A DNA stretch of 64,000 nt. Origin: Linderina pennispora. Taxonomy: Eukaryota > Kickxellomycota > Kickxellomycetes > Kickxellales > Kickxellaceae. Location of the stretch: contig NW_024468252.1 in the NCBI RefSeq assembly GCF_002104995.1, positions 186,001 through 250,000 on the forward strand. The letters are read 5' to 3'. The notes under the pieces were generated by a model. It was not told the origin of the DNA, searched no databases, and saw nothing but the letters and a program-made list of their open reading frames with translations. Made by a program: the position numbers and the translations under genes. Positions 28,733 through 40,258 of the stretch are shown here, piece after piece. How positions within the stretch are numbered: position 1 is the first letter of the stretch; each line of letters begins with the position of its first letter.

Positions 28733-29304
28733 ATGAGCGCAGCCCAGGAACAGCAGCCGCCATCGCTGGAACAGCCACAGAAAGCACAGGCCACCGGTGT
28801 GCATATTGACCGAGTGACCCAGCTGCAAGATAGCATCGACCAGGTGAGAACCCTCCACTTCATTGAGCACTCCTGACGCAATGCTTCTTGCTGACCTGAT
28901 TTCCTCCCACCATTCGTTATTAGCTTGGTCTCATGCTCGTCAGCAGCCTCGACTACCTCCACAAAAAAGCCGGCATGGTGCAAGTAGACCCGAGCATCCC
29001 GGTAACGCAAAAGAACATTATGGCGGACGACGCCGACGCCTTCAGCGCACGGACAAAGGAGATCGCCACCGACATCTGCCGCCAGGCGAAGAAAATCGAT
29101 GTGCTGATTGAGGCGCTGCCCGGCATTGATGCTTCCGACAGCGAGCAGAAGCGCGAGTTCGATAGACTCAATGAGGAGAACCAAAAGGCAACCGAGGAAT
29201 TGGAGGCCGCGAACCGCCGGGCCGAGGAGCTGCTGGACCAGGTGAAGGCTATTCTGCAGGCTATTGCTGAGAACTCAGGGAAGGTCGCAGGCCTGGGGGC
29301 TTGA
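28733..29304 (+). CDS. MED21: Mediator subunit 21 (Srb7)
   Basis: Exons 28733-28843 and 28924-29304, in phase 0 across an 80-nt intron (gtgaga...tattag), give 163 residues. MED21 pairs with MED7 in the Mediator middle module and is needed for RNA polymerase II transcription. Visible family features are DRVTQLQDSIDQ followed directly by LGLMLVSSLDYLHKKAG, then a central KEIATDICRQAKKIDVLIEALPGI helix and a long C-terminal coiled coil (LNEENQKATEELEAANRRAE). The intron falls within the first conserved helix, and neither exon alone would encode the domain. Confidence 0.92.
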
Positions 29305-29683
29305 GTGAGTGCGTGTGGGAGGCATTGTCGCCAGTACTGTGAAGGGTGGCCGCAAAACAAGCGTGAAAAGGGCTGGCCAGCATGGCCACACGTCATGTGC
29401 CTAGTGGCATTAATGGGCATTGCGGTAGCTTTTTGCCTGCCCTCTTAATGCAGTGAAAGCCCAGGCGTGTCCATGCCCCCTTTCTGCCTCGGCCACAGTG
29501 CACGTGGGCTGCGTCTTTCTGATTCCGACCCGCACTTTAGAAAACCTCCTCGCTGTCTCTCGAAACCTTGGCAGCCAAGGGCCGCCGTTCTTCTTCTCTT
29601 GTTTCTTCACTTTTGAAGCATTATATTTTTTGTTCTTGTAAACTACCTCGCAACCGTTCTATATTCTATTCGTTAGAGACCAT

Positions 29684-30715
29684 ATGTTTGGCCTTGTAAC
29701 CAGAGTCTTTTGGTAAGTTCTGCCAACCACAAACCAATCCCAGGGAGCAAACTCCGCGCTATGACGCTAAACCTTGCTCTGCACCGCTGTATAGTGTGAG
29801 TGTCGGGTACCTCTACCCGGCGTACAGGTGCTTCAAGCTCCTGCGCGGCGGCCCGGCCGCCATTGGAGCGTCGGGCGAAGATGCGAGCCAGCAGGGCGAC
29901 GTAGTCAAAGGGGTGTTGAAATACTGGATCGTCATGGCGGGATTTACCGCAGTTGAGTTTGTGGCCGACACCTTCATATTCTGGCTGCCCTTAGTTGGTC
30001 TGACCAAAGTGCTCTTTGTCGTCTGGCTGGTGCTGCCTGGCATACACGGCGCCGAAATCATATACGACCGCATCGTCGAGCCCTATCTGGTGCAAAACGA
30101 GGACACATTGGACAGGTACTTCCGCCAGGCGCAGCGGGTAGCGCAAACATCATCACATTCAGTGTCAAAGAAAGCGTACGATAGCTGGCTCGGGTATGTG
30201 CAGAAAATGGTGGACAGGCAGGGCGAGTCCACTGCGTCGTCCAGTGCCGCGGGCAGTGGCAGGGGCCGAATCTGAGTGGGCTGCTGCAGACGGTCTCGCA
30301 GAGGCTGCCGAATGCCTCGCGTGCTGCAACCTACATCGCCAACCTGTCTGGTGTGACCGAGGGCCCGCCAGCGCAGGCCGATCAGGCCAGCGGATCGGGC
30401 ATTGCCTCGCTGCTCACATCCCTGGCCATGTCGTTCACCTCGAGCTCGCTGACTGCCGTGCCCGAGGACCAGCGCCTGAGGGACATTCGAATGCGCAAGA
30501 CCCAGCTACAGGGCATTGTCTCGCAGCTGGAGTCGAGCGAGCGCGAAATCATGTCAAAACAAGCCCCAGTGAAGGAGCGCCCGGAGGACGAAAGCGGGTT
30601 TGAGAAGGACGCGGTTATTGTGAGCGAGCCAGGCAATGAGAATTCGTCGGAAGCGATGCCACAAAATGCGGCCGAGGGAGATCGAGTGCCACCGGCTCGC
30701 CGCTGGTTCTGGTAG
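29684..30715 (+). CDS. TB2/DP1/HVA22 (Yop1/REEP) ER-shaping protein
   Basis: Exon 1 29684-29712 (MFGLVTRVF plus 2 nt), an 82-nt intron (gtaagt...tatag), then exon 2 from 29795. The conserved VSVGYLYPAYRCFKLL motif and paired hydrophobic hairpins (YWIVMAGFTAVEFVADTFIFWLP; TKVLFVVWLVLPGIHGA) identify the REEP/Yop1 family, which curves ER tubules. The exon 2 frame stops at 30275, while the C-terminal tail (NLSGLLQTVSQRLPN ... RRWFW, ending 30715) is open in another frame. They can be joined by a short in-phase intron (for example gtgcag at 30198 to gcag at 30262) or by one missing G in the GGGG run at 30262-30265. I cannot decide between these. Confidence 0.85.
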
Positions 30716-30869
30716 TTTGTATTCCTCTGTTTTATAGCATCTTCTTTATGTGTCGGGTCTGAGTGCCATCCCTCATCTGTGGTGTGGCTCGTATATGAAT
30801 TGTGGTGATCCATGAGCGACTTGTTAGAAGTTTTGGCAAATGTGTTGTTTTTCGGAAAAGGGAGGCTAT

Positions 30870-32498
30870 CTACTGAGTCCGCTGCGTGATCGGGTCGTCA
30901 ATATCGAGCATCTTGCACAGCTCGTCGGTCTGCGGGTTCGGATACAGTACATCTGGCCTGCGCCCCTGCCACGGCTGCGAATCATACGGGTTGCCGCCAT
31001 AGTAGCCACGCCGTCCCCTGGTACTAGGGAATATACGGCCATTATGTCCGCGGGTTGCCAGTCCGAAATGGGCCGAGTCGGGAGTTCCAGGCTCAGGAAC
31101 CGGTGCCATTGGGACAAAATTGCAAGGAATCGGGGCACGGCCATTTACAACCACATTCCGATTCACCCATTCTGTCTCCCTGGCAATAGCTGAATCCGGG
31201 AGCAGCGGCAGGTCCAGAGTACCGGTGCTGCGCACGTCAGCCGGCAATTGGAAGGGCGATTCGCTGAGGGGCAGGTGGCGAGTAGTTAGCCGCAGAATAG
31301 CGAGCCACTCGGGGTCGTACTCGAGCTGGAGTGGGTGGTCGGCGTGGTCTTCGGGAACGTCAACCTCGATGATCTCGAGGAATTGGCGGCGTGGAAGGCA
31401 CTTGTCCAGAGCCAGGAAGTCGGTCGGTCGACCAGGAACCCGCGGTGTCCGAGCTGCAACCGGCTCGGTAGCAGGATTACTGGTTGATGCAGCAGCAGCG
31501 TCACCAGCAGGCATACTGGCAGGCGCAATGGGAGCAATTGCAGGATCAGTTGCAGGCGCAGCAGTGCTGTTTCTTGGTGGAGGGAGATTGAGCGCAAACC
31601 GCGGCCGACTGGCTGGCTCTACTTGCAATGGCGTGTCGTCATCCCCAAACAGATCCTCGTCATTGACCACGATCTCATCTGCATTGGCTGCAGCCACAAC
31701 TCCGGCCGCTCGTCCATGCCCACTACTGTTTGGCGCAATTGACGTCCACCCTTGGCTGTATATCGACTCGCTGGCGCCGACACGCGCAGCAAAGCGCACA
31801 TGCATGTGGGCCGAGAACCACCACGCCGGGCGCAGGTGCTCCAGCAGCAATGCATTGGGCGGCGACCCCAGTCTATTCTCATTGACCTCTGCGGTGAAGA
31901 ACGGCTTGATCCTCAGCAGCCCGTTCACGTCGCCAAACTGCTCAATGCCCAGCGGCCAGTCGTGCGAAACAACCACATCCAACGGGCTCCGGATCTGCAG
32001 CATCTTGAACACCTCAAACGACCTCACATGGTGCATAGCCGACCGCATGTAGCTTCGGAACGGCGGCCGCTCAAACACGCCTTTTTCAAAGTTGAAATCC
32101 TTGAAGATGCCTGTGATCCCGCCAATGCGCACGCCGCCAAACCGCACAACGCCGGATGCGCCCATGTAGAATATGTTGGGCGCCACCCAGCCGCCAAAGT
32201 AGAGCTCACGCATGTGGTTGCTGGCCTCATGGTTGCCGCCTACGAATATGGTCGGGATTGGTGCTTGGCGCTCACCCGTGTAGTAGCGGTAGAAGCCGCC
32301 TAGCTGCTTGTATTTGTCTGGGCATGACATGCATTCGAGGTCTGCCACGTTACGGACGGCCTGGAAGTCGCCGCAGATGATTAGAAGGTCGACGCGCTTG
32401 TTCATGCGTTGCTCCTGTATGGCGATCTGCCGGTAGATGTTGTCCAGCTCGCCATGGCAGCATCCCTCGACCGCGATCGTCAGTTTGTTTCTGGTCAT
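30870..32498 (-). CDS. DBR1: RNA lariat debranching enzyme
   Basis: A 542-residue Dbr1, which cleaves the 2'-5' bond of excised intron lariats. The metallophosphoesterase core is complete: VEGCCHGELD (metal-binding), ICGDFQAVRN, VGGNHEASNH, SHDWPLGIEQFGD and FSAHMHV. The lariat recognition segment includes PDKYKQLGGFYRYYTGE. A central low-complexity linker (Ala/Pro/Thr-rich) of about 60 residues is followed by the C-terminal DBR1 domain (FLALDKCLPRRQFLEI...LQLEYDPEWLAILR) and a Gly/Arg tail. The ATG at 32498 begins MTRNKLTIAVEGC directly at the domain. Upstream in-frame codons are leader. Confidence 0.95.
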   Translation of the reverse strand: MTRNKLTIAVEGCCHGELDNIYRQIAIQEQRMNKRVDLLIICGDFQAVRNVADLECMSCPDKYKQLGGFYRYYTGERQAPIPTIFVGGNHEASNHMRELYFGGWVAPNIFYMGASGVVRFGGVRIGGITGIFKDFNFEKGVFERPPFRSYMRSAMHHVRSFEVFKMLQIRSPLDVVVSHDWPLGIEQFGDVNGLLRIKPFFTAEVNENRLGSPPNALLLEHLRPAWWFSAHMHVRFAARVGASESIYSQGWTSIAPNSSGHGRAAGVVAAANADEIVVNDEDLFGDDDTPLQVEPASRPRFALNLPPPRNSTAAPATDPAIAPIAPASMPAGDAAAASTSNPATEPVAARTPRVPGRPTDFLALDKCLPRRQFLEIIEVDVPEDHADHPLQLEYDPEWLAILRLTTRHLPLSESPFQLPADVRSTGTLDLPLLPDSAIARETEWVNRNVVVNGRAPIPCNFVPMAPVPEPGTPDSAHFGLATRGHNGRIFPSTRGRRGYYGGNPYDSQPWQGRRPDVLYPNPQTDELCKMLDIDDPITQRTQ

Positions 32499-32781
32499 TG
32501 CGGGTATGTGAGGGTTCAGAGCTGTGAGGTTTGAGTTAAGAAATAATCGCGCTTGCACATGTCACCGCCCCGCGAAGGCCAAACCAAAGTGAATAATGCA
32601 ATAGTGCGGAGTGAAAATGCACATACTTATGGTTGATGCTATGTTTGATAGGGGTGTTTGTCTTTTGAGGAAAACCACGAAGCTAGTGAAAACTGCCAAG
32701 AGTTATACGGGTGTGATACATGTGGTGGTGGTTGCCGGGATGTTATTTGGCCTAACCATGGCCATGCCAATCTGCAATCAG

Positions 32782-32790
32782 TATATAAAA
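32782..32790 (+). promoter_or_regulatory. TATA box upstream of hypothetical gene
   Basis: TATATAAAA about 95 nt upstream of the ATG at 32885. Confidence 0.5.
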
Positions 32791-32884
32791 GGTGTAGAGT
32801 CGCCATAACTAACAAATCCCGCGATAGGTTGATAAATATGTTCAACACTCAAGCATATACTGTATACCACGCTCCTTATTAGCA

Positions 32885-33757
32885 ATGAGTAACATACCGA
32901 GCATGGACAACATGATTTCCTTCAACCACAAGTCGATGTTTCTAGGGCGAACAATAACTGGAGGCGCGTTCGAGAAGTGGATTAATTCCGGTCCGTGTGG
33001 TGGGCTGCTGAAGGGATTCCTGGATGCGCTTGTCGAGGACCACAGCAAGACATGGTCATTCCAAAGCGTGAGAGCCTGGTCCTCAAGCAGCCGTGCGCAA
33101 AGGGTTTACAAGGATGGGTTTGCGTCAGCATATACACCACCTGCATCAAGCGACAGCAGCGGGAAACCACACACCGCATTCACACACTTGGTATCGGGAT
33201 ATTCCGCGACCAAGCCGTCAGACATCCCACACTTCTGTGAGGCATGGGGGGTACTGCATTTTGGTCTTCTAGGTAGCCACTACGGGTTTGGAAACACCTT
33301 TGCACGGATGGAGTATACACGGCTGCTTTTATCAGTCCAGACAATTGCGCTGAGTGTCGCTGCCTCGAGCGGCCAAGTCCCCGGGCTGCCCGCGGTGTGC
33401 AGTACACTGGCGTCAGCCATAGTCAGTGGCCTTGCGCAGGCGCAGTACACCACCACCTTGGTAGCAAACACCGCCCATGTCACCCTTCGCGGGTCCTCGC
33501 TGGATGGGCCGCATCGGACTCTTGGGCCACGCGCTGCGGACCTCGCGCCAAGTGTTGCAGGGCACAGCCCACTTTCATGGGCCATACGGTTTGCCAGCAA
33601 TGACCACGGGAGCATTGCAATTCCAGACTCAAACACCGAGGGCAAGCTCATCTGCGCAGTTGCGCATCTAATGGAAACACCTTGCGTGCTAGCTAACACG
33701 CGCGACGATCTCAAGCAGGAAGGGGTATCATTCATCATCTCAAGCCCCTTCGCCTAG
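32885..33757 (+). CDS. hypothetical protein, 290 residues
   Basis: A single-exon frame behind a clear TATA box. No family is recognised. The N-terminus (MSNIPSMDNMISFNHKSMFL) is not a signal peptide. The centre is Gly/Ala/Ser-rich with small hydrophobic patches (EAWGVLHFGLLGSHYGFGNTF; SVQTIALSVAASSG), perhaps a soluble alpha/beta fold. It is followed by the longest gene-poor stretch of the window, so it may belong to a lineage-specific or accessory set. Confidence 0.6.
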   Translation: MSNIPSMDNMISFNHKSMFLGRTITGGAFEKWINSGPCGGLLKGFLDALVEDHSKTWSFQSVRAWSSSSRAQRVYKDGFASAYTPPASSDSSGKPHTAFTHLVSGYSATKPSDIPHFCEAWGVLHFGLLGSHYGFGNTFARMEYTRLLLSVQTIALSVAASSGQVPGLPAVCSTLASAIVSGLAQAQYTTTLVANTAHVTLRGSSLDGPHRTLGPRAADLAPSVAGHSPLSWAIRFASNDHGSIAIPDSNTEGKLICAVAHLMETPCVLANTRDDLKQEGVSFIISSPFA

Positions 33758-36302
33758 GCTTCAGAACTAACATCAACAGCATTCCTGTATTATCGTGAGA
33801 CCTATTGCCTTCACCTAATGTTCGGGCCAGGATTTACTTGCTGCTTTCTTTGCTTGGCTTTATTCATGGTGAAGCAGAACTATTCTTCTTTCATTAGATA
33901 ATAGTTGATACAGACAGTGGTTTCTAGGTTTGCTCTCACTGTTGGTTCTGTAATTTTATGCCAATCTGAGAAGCACGTTTGGTCCCGGGATTGCTATCCT
34001 TCTGGGCTTTGTGCTTGTTTGCCAGATGAAAGATATATTTGCCAGTACCTGGCGATTAAGCGAGGAACCACACACTTCATTAGTTTACCTGTTAACTTGG
34101 GGAATGAGTGGTTATCGAATACATGGAAAAATAACTTCTCAAAATTGACTGAGGGGAAGAAGGAAGGCTGGTCGTCTGTCTGGGTCTTTGTACGTATGCG
34201 TTTCGGCCTTGTCTATGGTGGCGTAGGGGGACTCCGGACCCCGAATGTCAACACAGACAATACCCATCATCAGAAATGGCGTTTCTTCCTGTAAGAAGGC
34301 GTTTCAAGATATTGACTATATATGAGGGAAGCGTATCTCTTATGAGGTTCCAGTTGTGGTCCACTTCAATCTGCGTAATAGATGGACATATGTGGAAGAG
34401 TTCATCAGCAAATTGGCGTGAACCTAGTGCGGCCAATAGGCACTTTACCCTGAAGGATCTCCTGGCAAACCTGAATGTGAGGTTTGTAATGCTTAGGAAT
34501 GGGAGGTCACTCGGTATGCACTGCTTTCAGAGCGGCTTTTGGACTGCAAAACATGCTTTTTGTGTCATACTCCATCCTGACTCCCTTGATCAGGCCACAA
34601 ACTTCTAGCTCATGAGCCGAGTTCTGATCATGATGGCCACCATTTACAGATTTTTCAGGCCTGAGGTAGTAGATAATGTGTTCCAAAATAAGAACAGGGG
34701 ACTATGAACAGTGGGCTTCATGGTAAGACTAATAGGAAGTGCGATTTAAGGAGGAAGAGCTAGAGCTGGGGCAAACCAGAAACCTTGAGATGAGATACAA
34801 GGGATATTGGAGGTGGAATGGATAAAAGACAAATACCGTAGAGAGGAGCCCAGACACTTCGCTGGACCCAACCGGCTTATAAACCCACCTGCTGGCGACA
34901 TCTTGAGCCACATCACTTATGTGCATAGCAATCATAGCCCAGCCTGCTGTTTCTGTGGGTTCCGTGCCTGGCCATTTGCAGCTCAGGACGCAGCCATTAT
35001 TCAGAGGAAATCTCTCAAACTCAGTAGGCTGCGTACCCCCGCCGGGGCACCACTATGGCGAGCAGAGGCTGTTTCAGCCAATTTGGCGCAGCCGAATGTA
35101 ATGTAAAAACGCTCTGCAGAGCAAGTTTGGTGACACTTTCCATTGTTCGTAGCAGCTCCTAAATATAATTTTAGCATGGTTTTATTGCTCGGGGCACGTA
35201 TTCGGCAAGTGCAGCTCACAGAAGAATATACAATTCATAGGAAAGGGAGGGCAAGTGGGAGGAGGAAAACTTCCTCGCTCCCTGCCAAAACCCCTTGGCA
35301 GAGCATGTTAAAAGCACGGCAGATTTCATTCCTTCCAAAACCTTTTCTCCTCGTTTTTCTTCTAAAAAACCTCGCTACATATAACATTCCTTCCACCATA
35401 CTCTCATTCGCAAGTCCTTTATTTTTACCCATGATTCGACCACATTAACCCGCCAAATACCCTATTCCTCGCAATACTTGCACTACCGCCCTCCACCCTT
35501 CACTATTTTCTGAGCCAGTAAATATTTCATCATAGCTTGCCGCTCTGTGTTTTGTAATGGCCTATTTCATTGATGTAGTCTGCTACCACACTCTTGTCGA
35601 AATAAGGAAACTATATTGCTTTTTTGCTGCATTTGTAATTCGTAACACCACCGCACTTTTGCACAGCACGTTTTGGACCTGCCTTTGCAGGTCTCTAGTC
35701 GCTGTTCGGTCTTTCCTCTCGTCTTTGTTTCCTGCTGACCCCCGCATGTTAGTTCTGGTTTTTGCCTGGTGTCAGTATGGGTCCAGCTTTCGAAAGTCAT
35801 ATGCCCTGTGTCTAGGTATTCTCTCGAGCAATCTGGTACTGGGCAAGGGGGATCAGCGCCTTGAGGTGTCCCGGGAAGGTGGTGATGGTTGGGATTCCAC
35901 CTGGCCCAGTTGAAGGGGTACTGTAAGGGTCCTTGGGCGTTGTTAATCCTAGCGCGGAGCTTCTATGGTCTGGTATACCTTTACTTTCGCTATGCAAAAC
36001 TTTCTAGCAGGTCAGTTTTGCATTTGGATTATTGAGGGCGAGCCGGGGACTGGGACGCACTGGTGACTAGAAATCTGCAAGCGCTGGAGCAAAATGTCCT
36101 GTACAATTGTTAATGGCAATGGTGACACTTCTTCGGCTCCAGATGTGCATAAGCGCTTCAAGGGCCTGCTCATGACAGTAGACAATTTCTGGCTGCGCTA
36201 CTCTACGTATGGTCCAGAGGAATAGCGAGGTTTGGTACGTCAATAGCTGCGGCTGGTGTTTTTAATGGCTTGTATTCGAATATACCATATTAATCATCAA
36301 TG
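33758..36302. other. gene-poor stretch with probable gene fragments
   Basis: About 2.5 kb of lower GC content than its surroundings. A minus-strand stretch around 34250-34436 reads as a fragment (FADELFHICPSITQIEVDHN, then SYIVNILKRLLTGRN) that could come from a repeated gene family. A 43-codon plus frame (36094-36225) is isolated. Nothing here is supported as an intact gene. Confidence 0.4.
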
Positions 36303-36800
36303 GCCATAGCGGAAGTCGGGATGGTTGTTTTCCATACCGTCTATCTCATCTTGAGACATCTTCGAGTTACAGAATGGATTGGTTTTGTTCTACATGTTTT
36401 GGTGGAACAGGAAAATGGAGCTACGTAGGTGAATACCACCACTAGACATATCCTAAACATGTGCATGCTGTGACCAAAAAGATAGCGCGGCTGGTCCTTG
36501 TGGATGATGTACGATGTCCAGAGTGCCTCCCGTCTGCCAAGCATTGCCTCGATAGTACTCAAAGTCGCAGCATATGTTGGACCGCCAACGTTGCCGATCA
36601 GCCATCCAATATCAATACTACGAATGCCAAGCAAACACGCATGCCAATATCCAGAAAGCGATAATCTGCACTGCGTTGTTGACTGCTGGCTCCAGAGTAA
36701 TGATAATCAGATCCCACCACGGCCTAGGCTAAACGCTTACATATGTAGTTCTCTGGTGATCAGAGGACTACATCTGGCTCTAAAGATCACCAGTTTTCTT
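36303..36800 (-). pseudogene. 3' remnant of an MFS transporter (anion:cation symporter/allantoate permease type)
   Basis: On the minus strand the end of the frame reads SQDEIDGMENNHPDFRYGH and stops at 36303. This is the usual C-terminal signature of ACS-family fungal permeases (D-x-T-D-x-E-N-x-x-F-R-Y). Upstream, in other frames, GIRSIDIGWLIGNVGGPTY, KDQPRYLFGHSMHMFRICL and a stretch like WWDLIIITLEPAVNNAVQI match the last transmembrane helices of the same family (G-W-x-x-x-N-x-x-G; P-R-Y-x-x-G). The pieces are in different frames with degenerate sequence between them, so the gene is dead. A possible N-terminal piece lies on the same strand at 37208-37456, but its match is weak. Confidence 0.6.
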
Positions 36801-37628
36801 AACTCAGTTGTTTTACGCTAGGTGAAGGACACATTGACCACCGCCTGGCATGTAGGTGGAGCCCCTTCACTCTTTCATTGCATCTTTATACGTTTAATAC
36901 ATAGCGTACAGAATCCGCCATTTAAATATAAAAACTACCAACAGGAGTTCTGCCATATACGCGGTTCACGCCTAGATATTAGCCTAGAAATTACAACAGC
37001 AGCGGATACAACTCTAGCTAGCAAGATAGCCCGTAGTCGCTGCATATCTCGGCTGCTGCTGAGTGCAGCTACCTAGCCCAGCTCACCTCACTGTACAGTC
37101 CCACTTTCACCAACCTGATCTCAGGTTGCAGCACTAAAAGAGCTTGGCTACGTTCATGGAAGTCCTAGGCAACCCCTTTCCTGCCAATGATCTCTGCATG
37201 GCCTGCACTACTCGCCACACGACTGCTGATGGAAATATGTGAGAGAGGTGAAACCACGAAGCTGGTATCTCAAAGTGCCCCACGGCCCACCTGGTCGCAC
37301 CAGACACACTCGGTCGTCTCTTGCCACTATGCAGCTGCGCTTTCTATTATCAGCGCCTAAATGCCTGTGTTTCCTGAGTGCAATGTCTTTCTCGTCAATA
37401 CTGTGCGTCCACATGTAACAACTATTCTGGAGAAAGTGTTCAGTCGATTTATCCACCTATGGAAGGATGGTCGCTGTGTATTTCAGTGCATGTAGTGACA
37501 CATTCCGCATCTTTGTGATAAGAATATTCTATCTAAAATGCTGTTGGAGCAAAATCGCACATACTCAACGCTGCAACTGAATAAGACAATATTATATTCG
37601 CTTTACATGTGTGGGTGGCATGTTGATT
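36801..37628. other. intergenic, possible further transporter debris
   Basis: No intact gene. The minus-strand frame at 37208-37456 (MDKSTEHFLQNSCYMW..., with SIDEKDIALRKH) could be the worn N-terminus of the MFS pseudogene, because ACS permeases often begin with a charged D-E-K segment. I give this low weight. Confidence 0.35.
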
Positions 37629-40258
37629 CTATTCGCCTACTGACTGATCATCGATCGTCATTGATGAGGAGCGCGACTGCCTACCCACGCCCTCGATATA
37701 CGGATCTGGATCAGGCTCTTGGCGCTGTGCAGTGTGCTGCACTGCCTGTCTGGACCTTGAGTTAGTCCTGCCCCGCGGCCGACCAACTCGGTTAACGGTG
37801 TTTTCCTGGGCATGGAATCTCTCCAAGTACGCTTGATAGGCATGGTACTCTGATGTTTGCATATACGCTTCCATCTGTTGTTCATACCGCGCCTTATCCT
37901 GGCGAACACGCTCCTCGTAACGCTCCTTGGACTCCGCATCCAGGGCACGCCACCGCTCGCTTTGGATCTTCGACATATTCCCAAACTCGATGCCCTGGCC
38001 CTGCAGCTCCTGGTAGATATCGTCGCGAAACAGCTGGTACGCTGATCGCCATTTTGCAGGGCCATGAATGTCCTTCTTTGGGTGTCGCTTATATTTCCGC
38101 TTCGACGATCCAGGTGACTGCGGTGACCGATCCTGTCTGGTTTGCGGGTAGCTTGTCTCCGATGTCGGCAGTCGTGGCGAATGTGGGTCGACGCCGGGCC
38201 TCCTGTACGGCGACGCCGTGCTGACATGTGAGCTGTGGCGAGACCGTGTTGTACGACTAGGCGCAGATGACGCTGATGACAGACCGCGCGGCCTTGGGCT
38301 AAGCTGGCTGGTGGTTATCACGAGGGGCCCAGGCACAAACCCTGCTGGGCCCACAGGCGTTGTGTCTGTACTCGGCCGGTGGCTAGTCTGGTGTAACGGC
38401 GAAGTTGTCAACGGATAGTTTAGAGTGAGAGGCGATGGCCGCTTGTAGGTAAATGTATCACGTGAGGGAGTGCTGAGCGACAGTGGCGGCGAGGACATTC
38501 TCCCTGGATAGGGGGTCCTACTGGAACCCTCTTGGGCAGGGGTCGTGAATGCAGTTGGCCTCGATACATCCTGACGCGGCGCACTTGGTGCCTGATCTCT
38601 ATGGTGGGATTCAGCTGAATCCTCAGCGCCAGACCGGCGTGGGCTGTCTGTCAAACGATACTGGTCCAGTTGTGTGATGCGGGGATGGCCCTGTGTATGG
38701 CGTCTCGATACTGGGAGCTCAGGGAATGGGAATGATGTTGATTGCGCGCGGCCAGGATATGTATCGCCTTCACTTGAGGTAGGCGATATTTCCAAGTCTT
38801 GGAATTGGCCAGCTACATGTAGTTTAGTATTCAGTAAAGTCAATACATAGTGTGGTAAATGGCACGAGCATTTTCAGACAACTATTGGCCAAGTACTTAC
38901 AAGGCGAGTGGGCGGGGTGTGGTGAATGTCCGGGATGGCTGTCTCGTTGAATTTGAGCCGGGTAGCAGATGTCCTGGGCTTTCCGCACGAGTATCTATAT
39001 AAAACAGTGGTGCAAGGTCAGTTGATATGCTTGTCTTTAGATGGGCTATGCGAAGCAAAGCATATTGCGCAGAGGAAAAACATGCGTTAAGGTGTTTAAT
39101 TGCTACTAGCGAGGCAGGGCAGGTAAGGTATCTGGGCGAGAGCAATAGGATAGACCCACGACGTGCAAGATGAAAGGCGGGTTAGGTTGGCAACAATAGT
39201 ATAAGCGCATCTCAGCATTTTCGGGAATAATGATGCGATGGCAGTGGGAAACTGGCCGCCGCAATACAGCCCTGCTCGCTTCACCCCAACATATATCTGA
39301 ATAGAGCACGGAAAATGGGCCGCAATAATGCCCTTGGGGCGATTCTGGGACACACATGGCGCCCGAGACAATGCCGGCTTTGACTCTGCTAGACAGAGCT
39401 CTGATACGAGGCAAAGAGGAGGGCGCTGATACGCATCACAAAGTTGCCAAGGCATAAATTGCCGCATTTGGTCGAGTGCATTTCATCCAGCCACCACCAT
39501 CACCATCAGGGCACGCGACCGGGATATGGACATAGGATTGGCGGCGGACATAGCAGGTTTTGCGCAAGCACCTGCCAATTTGCAAAGCGCAGTGGCCAGC
39601 AGCACAAGACATAGAACCAGCAAGGCGCTCACCCGTGCTCTCGTGCGAGCAAGAGTAGAGCTACTCCAAAACATCGTGAATAATGGCTACCGCAACAACA
39701 CCCAGCTGCACTCACTGCAGAAATGACACTCGCAAACCCCTGGACAAGAGGGAGCGGGACTCAGCAATAGAGCCCTCCCTGCCGCGTCTGTTTGGCTTAT
39801 GCGAGAGGGGTGCAACCACTCTGTGCGGTGCTGCACAGTGCCTGTTTTTGGAACAATGTGGCCCGTGAGAACCGAGAGGCGAGAAACCGAACCAGCCAAG
39901 CGACAAACTCTGAGCAGGCTGGGGGAGAAACAAGAAAAGCTGCACTTACCCTCCGGTGTCCACGTTTAACGCCGAGCGCTTCAAAGTCGGCCTCGCGCAT
40001 TTCAGCAATCTACGGTGTTTTGGCAGAGGAAAAATGGCTGGTTAGTTTGGTATAGTGGGTAAGCACACTCTTTGTGCGCGCTGGTGTGGGGGCTACTGAG
40101 GTGTGCTGTACTATCATCACTGCAACCGTGGCCATGTACCGAAGGCATCAACCTACCGCCTGAATCCTGTCGAAGCCCTCGCGCTCGAACGTTTCCAAGT
40201 ACTCCAAGAGGTCAATGTCAGTAAGAAAGTCGCTCAGCTCTTTGGATGTGCGCTCCAT
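37629..40258 (-). CDS. SAM-domain + HMG-box DNA-binding protein (four exons)
   Basis: Exons 40258-40157, 40009-39950, 38994-38901 and 38812-37629 sum to 1440 nt (479 residues), and every junction keeps phase. Exons 1-3 build a SAM domain: LSDFLTDIDLLEYLETFERE, then GFDRIQA, then IAEMREADFEALGVKRGHRR, then ILVRKAQDIC. Exon 4 carries a Ser/Pro/Thr-rich linker and an HMG box (KRHPKKDIHGPAKWRSAYQL ... GNMSKIQSERWRALDAESKE) near residues 340-415. The tail is basic (GRPRGRTNSRSRQ). It is presumably a nuclear regulator using SAM for oligomerisation. Intron 2 (39949-38995) is 955 nt, about ten times the usual length here. Introns 1 and 3 are 147 and 88 nt, with tactaaa-type branch sites. Confidence 0.8.
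38995..39949 (-). other. unusually long intron of the SAM/HMG gene
   Basis: The intron runs from gtaagt to tatatag. It contains several short open frames but no recognisable nested gene or repeat. An unrecognised cassette exon cannot be excluded, but the SAM domain reads through perfectly without one. Confidence 0.6.

Noticed and set aside
31120-32052. Plus-strand frame of 310 codons opposite DBR1
   Set aside because: Shadow of DBR1, which is complete and conserved on the minus strand.
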